Assembly (NCBI GenBank): GCA_018064305.1 | Contig: JAGHVP010000064.1 | Location: forward strand, 1 to 11,517 | Source: Candidatus Equibacterium intestinale | GTDB lineage: Bacteria > Bacteroidota > Bacteroidia > Bacteroidales > UBA932 | DNA: 11,517 bases | Direction of reading: 5' to 3' | Part shown: positions 6,406 to 11,517 of the stretch, one piece after another | Position numbering within the stretch: the first letter of the stretch is position 1 | How the letters are laid out: every line of letters starts with the position of its first letter | The notes under the pieces: model-generated | The model's input: only the letters and a program-made list of their open reading frames with translations | What the model was told of the DNA's origin: nothing | The model's database searches: none | Position numbers and translations under genes: made by a program

Positions 6406-6945
6406 CTACTGGATCTGGCTGGGAGCAACCTTTTCTGCAGGGATGCCGAGAGCTGCTTTTGCAAGGGGAAGGAGGTCTGTGCTAATCTTCTCGTCGTAAT
6501 AGATGACGGGATTGGTTGACATTTCAAAGACGAATGCAAGTCCTTTCTCCTTTGCGATCTTGTCGATAGCGGCTTTTGCCTTGTCATAGATGGGAACCAT
6601 CAGTGTCTGATTCATCTGACCGAGGTCCTGCTGTGCGGTTACCTGGAACTGCTCAAGGCGACCCACCATTTCTGAAAGTTCCGCCTCTTTTGCTTCTTTT
6701 ATTGCTGCTGTCCAAGTAGCGGCCTTCTGCTGGTAGGTATTGAGTTTGTTGTTGTACTCAACTTTCATTGCATCCATTTCCTCTTCAAGTTCTGTCTGAT
6801 AAGCTTTGAGTTTCACCATAGCCGAATCAGTGTCAGACATCAGTGACACAAGCTCTGTTGTGTTGATGTGTCCGAATTTGAGGTTCTGGGCATTTACGCT
6901 TACTGCTACGAATGCCAGAGTAAAGAGAAGTGCGATTTTTTTCAT
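6406..6945 (-). CDS. Skp/OmpH-like periplasmic chaperone, second copy
   Basis: This 179-residue protein has a signal peptide (MKKIALLFTLAFVAVSVNA, cleavage likely before Q20). It also has an OmpH/Skp layout: a short strand (LKFGHINTTELVSLM), a long charged coiled-coil hairpin (about residues 45-125, KLKAYQTELEEEMDAM and on), then a closing strand region (LAFVFEMSTNPVIYY). Skp-type proteins hold unfolded outer-membrane proteins in the periplasm on the way to BamA. Compared with the neighbouring copy it has a longer C-terminal tail ending SQIQ. It starts 8 bases after the first copy ends, and both follow bamA, as is usual in Bacteroidetes. Division of labour between the two copies is not known from sequence. 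Confidence 0.88.
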   Translation of the reverse strand: MKKIALLFTLAFVAVSVNAQNLKFGHINTTELVSLMSDTDSAMVKLKAYQTELEEEMDAMKVEYNNKLNTYQQKAATWTAAIKEAKEAELSEMVGRLEQFQVTAQQDLGQMNQTLMVPIYDKAKAAIDKIAKEKGLAFVFEMSTNPVIYYDEKISTDLLPLAKAALGIPAEKVAPSQIQ

Positions 6946-6953
6946 AATTATTG

Positions 6954-7463
6954 TTATTTTCTAAGATAATCGATTACTGCATCTGTGATGTTGTATTTCT
7001 CATCACGATAAACGATGCCTGCTGTTACTGTAAGGTCAAGGACAAGGGCGCAGCCTCTTGCTGCAGCCACTTTTGCGATAGCGTTCTCAACAACCTCCTG
7101 TATAGGTGAGATGAGTTTTTCCGAACGCTGTGTAAGGATACCTTTTTCGCCGAAGTAGCTTTCCTCTTTCTCCTTTACTTTCTTCTCGGCCTCGATGATC
7201 TCATTCTCCTTCACCTGCTGCTGTGCTGCAGAAAGGGTTGATTTCTTGGCCATATAGTTACGGTAGAGGACATCGATTGCATCGACGTCAGCCTGGATGT
7301 CTGCCTTGTATTGGTCTGCAAGCTTGTTGAGTTCATTCTGAGCATTCACGTATTCTGCGATACAACTCAGAATCTTTTCTGTGTCCACATAACCAACAGT
7401 TTGAGCAGAAGCCGCAAAAATTGATAAGAAGCTGATTGCGATAATTACAAATAACTTTTTCAT
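6954..7463 (-). CDS. Skp/OmpH-like periplasmic chaperone, first copy
   Basis: This 169-residue protein has a signal peptide (MKKLFVIIAISFLSIFAASA, cleavage likely before Q21), then TVGYVDTEKIL, the conserved first strand of OmpH/Skp. A long charged helix-rich segment (about residues 40-125, rich in K, E, Q and A) follows, and the closing ALVLDLTVTAGIVYRDEKYNIT with a final helix ends it. The expected role is binding unfolded outer-membrane proteins in the periplasm. It begins 12 bases after the bamA stop, so co-transcription with its client-accepting partner is likely. Similarity to the second copy lies in layout and end motifs more than in the coiled coil, which points to an old duplication. 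Confidence 0.9.
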   Translation of the reverse strand: MKKLFVIIAISFLSIFAASAQTVGYVDTEKILSCIAEYVNAQNELNKLADQYKADIQADVDAIDVLYRNYMAKKSTLSAAQQQVKENEIIEAEKKVKEKEESYFGEKGILTQRSEKLISPIQEVVENAIAKVAAARGCALVLDLTVTAGIVYRDEKYNITDAVIDYLRK

Positions 7464-7475
7464 ATCATTGAGTGT

Positions 7476-10001
7476 TTAGAATTGTTGTCCGATAGTAAAG
7501 TGGAACTGACTCCTTTCCGACTTGATGGGATTGTCAAATCCGTAGCCCCAGTCGATACCGAGCATACCGACTACTGAAAGGAAGATTCTCAGACCGACGC
7601 CGGCCGAACGTTTGATCTGGAAAGGGTTGAAATCCTTGATATCAGCCCAGCAGTTACCTCCTTCAAGGAAGCCGAGGGCGAATATTGTGGATTGAGGCTG
7701 GAGTATCACAGGGTAGCGGAGCTCTACCGTGAACTTGTCATACAGGTTACCTTCATACGTTCCGTTGATGTATGGAGTAAGCGAATAGTCTTCATAACCG
7801 CGGAGGCAGATGATATCGTTGCCATAGGTGTTATAGCCGGACATACCGTCGCCGCCGACGAGGAATCCCTCGAAGGGTGAGTAACCCCACTTGCGGTTGT
7901 AGTAGCCGAGATATCCGAAGTTAGCTGCAGTCATAAGGACAAGGTTTCCGGCTATCTTTACATAATTCTTGCCAGAAAATGTCCACTTGTGATATTCGAG
8001 CCACTTGTAATGGTCCTGGTCGCTCATCGAGCTGTAGTCGATATTGCGGTTGCGGAGAAGCGAGTACGGAGGAGTCAGCTGAACACCGAATGTCAGGTCA
8101 GAGCCCTCGCGGGGATAAATCTGCTGGTCTGTCGAGTTCCTGGCAAGCTGGAGTGTGTAGTTGATGTTGTTGAAACGTCCGTCAGAGAACACATAGTATG
8201 AATACCAGTTCTGCAGGTTGTAGAACTGCCAGCCGATGGAATTATACAGCGTGAAATAGTTGTCAGGCCATTTCAGACGGTTGCCGAGTCCGAGAGACAG
8301 ACCGCCGATCTCAATGAAGCGGTCGTCGTTGTAGATGGCGAAGTAGTTTGAGATGTATGAGTTGGTCTGACGTGTCTTGTAGGCCGAGAAGCTGAGCGAG
8401 GTGGGTTTCTTTCCGAACAGCCATGGCTCCACGAACTGGGCCGACAGGGCCTGGTAGTACTTGCCGTTGGTCTGGAAACGGAACGCCAGCGACTGGTTGT
8501 CTCCAAGGGGGACGGGGCGCCATGCCTCCTTGCGGAAGAAGTTGCGGGTGGAGAAGTTGCTGAAGTTGATACCGACAGTGCCGACGAATGTACGGGCACC
8601 CCAGCCGCCGCTGAGCTCCAGCTGGCTGTTAGGCTTCTCTTCGACATTGTAGGATATGTCGACGGTGTTGTTGATGGGGTCGGGCATCAGCTCCCAGCCT
8701 GTACCCTGCTGGACAATCTTCTCCTGGTCGAAGTTGGACATCTGTCCGAGCTCTCTGATGGAACGTTCGAAATCTGTCTGACGGTAGAGATATCCGGGAC
8801 GTGTGTAGACTGCACGGCGGATAACTCTTTCGTTTGTGATGTTGTTTCCGCTGATGATGATATTGTCGAACGTTGCCTGCTTGCCCTCTACGATACGGAT
8901 CTCGACATCGACCGAATCGCCCACGATGTTGGTCTCTACGGGAGTCACGTTGAAGAAGAGGTATCCCATGTCACGGAAAAGCTGGGAAACAGAAATTTCG
9001 CTCTCCTTTCCGCCGCCCTGGAGGCGCTCGTTGAGGGTGACTACGTCGTAGATGTCACCTTTCTGGATTCTGAGGATCTCATTGAGGAACTCCACAGGAT
9101 AGACAGAGTTACCGGTCCAGGTGATATTTCTGAAATAGTACTGGCGGCCCTGGTCGATCTTGAACTTGATACCCATCTTTCCGTCTTCAAGGGTGTAGAT
9201 GGAATCCTTCACAATCCTTGCATCACGGTATCCTTCCTCGTTGAAGGCGTCGATGAGGGTGAGCTTGTCGTTTGGATATTCCTCTTCGTTGAATTTTTTG
9301 CTGTGGAAGAAGTTGTACCATGATTTATCCTTGGTCTTCTTCATGGACTTGTCGAGCTTGTGCTTGTCAATACCCTCGACACCCTCGTATGAAATCTCTT
9401 CGATCCTGACCTTGGGGCCGCGGTCGACATCGAAAGTGACACGGATTGCATTGTTGACAATGGTATCCTCTTCTGTCAGGATGTTGACTGTGGTGTTGTT
9501 GAAGCCCTTCTCCTTGTAGAAATCCTGGATGAGCTTTATCGATGACGAGGTCACATATTCAGAGAACTCACCGCCACGGCGGAGATGAAGCTTTTCGTTA
9601 AGGTCGTCCTGCTCCCCTTTCTTCACCCCCTTGAAATTCCAGACAGACACCCTGGGGCGCTCCTTCACATCGATCCTGATCCAGACTGTATCCTGATTGG
9701 CAGACATCGAGTCGACATAGAACCCTACATCCTGAAAATACTTCTGGTTCATCATCGACTTGAGCTTTATGCTGATGAACTCACTGGGAATGGTGATCCT
9801 CATGCCTTTTTCAAGACCGACAAGACCCAGGATACGGGCATCGTCAAGGAATTCGTTGCCAGTAACCTTGACGCCACCCACAACGTATGTTCCGGGATTG
9901 TTGTAATCGACTGGAATATTATCAGAAGATATGACATCCTGCCCCATTGCAAATACAGGGAACAGGAAAAGCATCGCGAATATTATATATAATCTTTTCA
10001 T
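7476..10001 (-). CDS. bamA: BamA outer-membrane protein assembly factor
   Basis: BamA inserts beta-barrel proteins into the outer membrane. From the ATG at 10001 the protein is 841 residues. It has a signal peptide (MKRLYIIFAMLFLFPVFAMG, cleavage before Q), then five POTRA domains at roughly 41-113, 117-195, 198-285, 288-372 and 376-455. A 16-strand barrel occupies about 460-841. Loop 6 carries the family's RGY/RGF motif (LRGYE, Arg near 734), and the chain ends in Phe (GQQF), the usual C-terminal insertion signal. An in-frame ATG lies at 10016, but it would sit at the predicted transcription start and spoil the signal peptide. An AGGA 4 bases before the inner ATG also favours 10001. It lies between uppS and two skp-like genes, the common Bacteroidetes arrangement. 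Length is normal for the phylum. Confidence 0.95.
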   Translation of the reverse strand: MKRLYIIFAMLFLFPVFAMGQDVISSDNIPVDYNNPGTYVVGGVKVTGNEFLDDARILGLVGLEKGMRITIPSEFISIKLKSMMNQKYFQDVGFYVDSMSANQDTVWIRIDVKERPRVSVWNFKGVKKGEQDDLNEKLHLRRGGEFSEYVTSSSIKLIQDFYKEKGFNNTTVNILTEEDTIVNNAIRVTFDVDRGPKVRIEEISYEGVEGIDKHKLDKSMKKTKDKSWYNFFHSKKFNEEEYPNDKLTLIDAFNEEGYRDARIVKDSIYTLEDGKMGIKFKIDQGRQYYFRNITWTGNSVYPVEFLNEILRIQKGDIYDVVTLNERLQGGGKESEISVSQLFRDMGYLFFNVTPVETNIVGDSVDVEIRIVEGKQATFDNIIISGNNITNERVIRRAVYTRPGYLYRQTDFERSIRELGQMSNFDQEKIVQQGTGWELMPDPINNTVDISYNVEEKPNSQLELSGGWGARTFVGTVGINFSNFSTRNFFRKEAWRPVPLGDNQSLAFRFQTNGKYYQALSAQFVEPWLFGKKPTSLSFSAYKTRQTNSYISNYFAIYNDDRFIEIGGLSLGLGNRLKWPDNYFTLYNSIGWQFYNLQNWYSYYVFSDGRFNNINYTLQLARNSTDQQIYPREGSDLTFGVQLTPPYSLLRNRNIDYSSMSDQDHYKWLEYHKWTFSGKNYVKIAGNLVLMTAANFGYLGYYNRKWGYSPFEGFLVGGDGMSGYNTYGNDIICLRGYEDYSLTPYINGTYEGNLYDKFTVELRYPVILQPQSTIFALGFLEGGNCWADIKDFNPFQIKRSAGVGLRIFLSVVGMLGIDWGYGFDNPIKSERSQFHFTIGQQF

Positions 10002-10024
10002 CAATTCCTGGTGCATATAAATCG

Positions 10025-10055
10025 CAAAGTTAATACTTTATTTAACTTTACCATA
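10025..10055 (-). promoter_or_regulatory. Internal promoter for bamA
   Basis: On the minus strand TAACTTTG (10032-10025) matches the Bacteroidetes -7 element TAnnTTTG. TATG (10055-10052), one mismatch from TTTG, lies 19 bases upstream inside the end of uppS. A start about 7 bases downstream would leave a leader of some 17 bases before the chosen bamA ATG at 10001. It would let bamA and the genes after it be transcribed without nadK and uppS. Confidence 0.5.
10026..10049. repeat. 8-bp inverted repeat over the uppS stop and bamA promoter
   Basis: AAAGTTAA (10026-10033) and TTAACTTT (10042-10049) are perfect inverted arms around an 8-base spacer. They cover the uppS stop codon and the bamA -7 box. 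The stem is AT-rich and no T-run follows on the minus strand, so a terminator is unlikely. An operator is possible, as is chance. Confidence 0.4.
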
Positions 10056-10727
10056 TCTTCTGTCCCGATTTTTGAAGCTCTCGACAGCAGCAGAGAAATC
10101 ACTTTCTCTAAAATCAGGCCAAAGTATATCTGTGAAGTAAAACTCTGTGTATGCAGTCTGCCAGAGCATATAGTTGCTCAGACGCTGCTCTCCGCTAGTA
10201 CGGATAAGCAGATCCGGATCCGGGATGCCGGCTGTGGACAGGTAATTCTCAAACGGTGCGGTCCCCCCCTTCCCCTTCTCTGCATAGTCCCGGGCGTATG
10301 CCTCCGCCGCCTGCTCGATATCCCATTTGTCGCTGTAGCTGAGCATGATGAGCAATGTCATGGTTTGATTGTTCTCTGTCTGATGTTCAGCGTTTTCCAT
10401 CAACTGAAGCAGATTTTGCGAAAGCTTTGTCCTGTCACCTATGAGCCTGATTCTGATACCGTTTTCCATAAGCATCGGTATCTCGTTCACAAGGCATTTT
10501 CCAAGCAGCTCCATCAGTGCAGAGACTTCTGCCTGCGGGCGGTTCCAGTTCTCCTGTGAAAACGCATACAGGCTGAGATATTTAACCCCCGCCTGTACAG
10601 CGGCACGGCAGCATGCACGCACACTTTCAGTGCCTGCGATATGCCCTTTAACACGGTCCTCGCCTCTCTGTTTCGCCCAACGGCCGTTGCCGCCCATGAT
10701 AACTGTTACATGTACCGGTGTTTCCAT
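10038..10727 (-). CDS. uppS: Isoprenyl transferase (undecaprenyl-PP synthase family) with altered catalytic motif
   Basis: UppS extends farnesyl-PP with isopentenyl-PP to the C55 lipid carrier used for peptidoglycan and surface glycans. This 229-residue protein has the family's features: GNGRWAKQRG (13-22), GH in motif 1 (28-29), SLYAFSQENWNRP (52-64), PDPDLLIRTSGEQRLSNY (169-186) and TEFYFTDILWPDF (194-206). The residues matching E. coli Arg194, Arg200 and Glu213 are R176, R182 and E195. The Asp of the usual M-D-G-N-G-R-W, which holds Mg-diphosphate and is needed for catalysis, is Gly12 here (codon GGC at 10694-10692, one base from GAC). The ATG at 10727 follows the nadK stop by 7 bases. The family is certain; whether this copy is active is open. 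Confidence 0.9.
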   Translation of the reverse strand: METPVHVTVIMGGNGRWAKQRGEDRVKGHIAGTESVRACCRAAVQAGVKYLSLYAFSQENWNRPQAEVSALMELLGKCLVNEIPMLMENGIRIRLIGDRTKLSQNLLQLMENAEHQTENNQTMTLLIMLSYSDKWDIEQAAEAYARDYAEKGKGGTAPFENYLSTAGIPDPDLLIRTSGEQRLSNYMLWQTAYTEFYFTDILWPDFRESDFSAAVESFKNRDRRYGKVK

Positions 10728-10734
10728 AGTGATG

Positions 10735-11517
10735 TCAGTTTGAATTACGTTTGTCTTCGCCCCAGAGGAGCTTGTCTCTCAGGGCATCTATAAAGCTCTG
10801 CTTGCCGAATGAAACGCATGACGCGCTGTACTCGGCCTTCGTGACAGTGAATGTGCTACCTACTGGCGCAGTGAACGAACGGTTGTCAAGCGTGACCACC
10901 GCACTCTGCGCAGCCTTGGAAGTGAAGGTAATCTCTAAAGCAGATGATGCAGGCGCCACGATAGGCCTGATATTGAGATTGTGAGGCGCAATGGGCGATA
11001 TTATCAGCACATCCGAATCGGGCGTCACCACAGGGCCGCCCACGCTGAGGGAATATGCGGTACTTCCGGTGGGGGTGGCCACCACCACTCCGTCGGCCCA
11101 GTATGCGGGAAGCGGCTTGCCGTCGATGCTTATACTGATCTGCAGCATCGAAGGTCCCTGCCGCTGGATGGAGAATTCATTCAGCGCATACGGATATATC
11201 TCGCGGGGGATTGTGGTTGAAACACTCTTGAGCAGCAGCCTGTTCTGGATGGAATATTTACCGTCTACCAGATCGTCGATCCAGTTGTTGCCGTCATCTT
11301 CAACTTTGGCGGACGTAAGGAAACCAAGCCTTCCGAAATTCACCCCCGCAATGGGTATATGCCTGTCTCTCAAGGCAGTGATTGCACGCAGGAAAGTGCC
11401 GTCACCGCCAAGTGCCAGCACCATGTCAGTTCCTTCCTCAAAATGGTCTTTGTAAAAATAGACATCTGCCCCGCCGGCACGCAGCCTCTGTATCAGGAGC
11501 CACACCTTGGAGTCATC
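10735..11517 (-). CDS. nadK: NAD kinase, 5' end off the window
   Basis: NAD kinase phosphorylates NAD+ to NADP+ in the cytoplasm. The visible 260 codons are open to the window edge, so roughly the first 30 residues are missing. A GTG at 11505 is only an internal codon. Counting from the edge, the ATP-site motif GGDGT is at 37-41, NFGRLGFL at 60-67, the NE pair at 113-114 and ADGVVVATPTGSTAYSLS at 141-158, followed by NLNIRPIV (180-187). All are standard NadK motifs, with the Asp of GGDGT present. The gene ends 7 bases before uppS, an adjacency common in Bacteroidetes, and probably leads the envelope operon. Nothing looks broken in the visible part. Confidence 0.94.
   Translation of the reverse strand, partial: DDSKVWLLIQRLRAGGADVYFYKDHFEEGTDMVLALGGDGTFLRAITALRDRHIPIAGVNFGRLGFLTSAKVEDDGNNWIDDLVDGKYSIQNRLLLKSVSTTIPREIYPYALNEFSIQRQGPSMLQISISIDGKPLPAYWADGVVVATPTGSTAYSLSVGGPVVTPDSDVLIISPIAPHNLNIRPIVAPASSALEITFTSKAAQSAVVTLDNRSFTAPVGSTFTVTKAEYSASCVSFGKQSFIDALRDKLLWGEDKRNSN

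Noticed and set aside
10002..10016. bamA start at the upstream ATG (10016)
   Set aside because: It would place M-H-Q-E-L before a normal Lys-Arg signal peptide start and lies at the predicted transcription start. AGGA spacing favours 10001.
1..11517. Mobile element, defence system, CRISPR array or RNA gene
   Set aside because: I looked for transposase, integrase and nuclease clusters, regular repeats, cloverleaf-like tRNA and rRNA stretches. None is visible, and genes fill nearly the whole window.

Overview
This window looks like ordinary chromosome from a member of the Bacteroidota, most likely order Bacteroidales. The evidence is the gene set and order: nadK-uppS-bamA-skp-skp, a DoxX/MauE-type membrane protein of the BT_3928 kind, a fused gamma-alpha KorA, and a BACON-type lipoprotein. 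Intergenic gaps carry TAnnTTTG boxes, the Bacteroidetes -7 promoter element. Ribosome-binding sites are mostly not of the Shine-Dalgarno type. I see no tRNA, rRNA, CRISPR array, transposase, prophage gene or plasmid gene, and no stretch over 100 bases lacks a gene.

Layout. (1) Right-hand block, minus strand, read from 11517 down to 3523: nadK (5' end off the window), uppS, bamA, two Skp/OmpH-like chaperone genes, korA and korB. Gaps are only about 7 to 36 bases, so this is probably one operon with an internal promoter before bamA. It joins NADP+ supply, undecaprenyl-PP synthesis, outer-membrane protein assembly and 2-oxoacid:ferredoxin oxidoreduction. (2) Middle, plus strand: a single folP-like gene (2767-3522) whose stop codon directly abuts the stop of korB. 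(3) Left-hand block, minus strand, 2713 down to 426: tmk, a DoxX/MauE-like gene overlapping it by ATGA, and yraN starting immediately after the doxX-like stop codon. (4) Left edge, minus strand, 336 to 1: the N-terminal part of a lipoprotein with a BACON-like beta-sandwich domain, preceded by its own promoter.

How the genes work together. The right-hand block is mainly envelope biogenesis: UppS makes the lipid carrier, BamA inserts beta-barrels, and the Skp-like proteins escort them through the periplasm. KorAB is a central-metabolism enzyme attached to the end of it. The folP and tmk genes, both tied to folate and thymidylate metabolism, diverge from a 53-base gap in which two -7 boxes form one perfect 16-bp palindrome.

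I did not find a clearly new multi-gene system. The most interesting observations are two core enzymes lacking residues normally considered essential. The folP product has lost several pterin-pocket positions (Asp to Ala, Asn to Tyr, Thr-Pro to Asn-Gly) while keeping the rest. The uppS product has Gly in place of the catalytic Mg-binding Asp of the family's first motif. Further notes cover the palindromic divergent promoter, a perfect AGGAGG before korB in a lineage that rarely uses it, and yraN lying in frame right behind the doxX-like stop codon.
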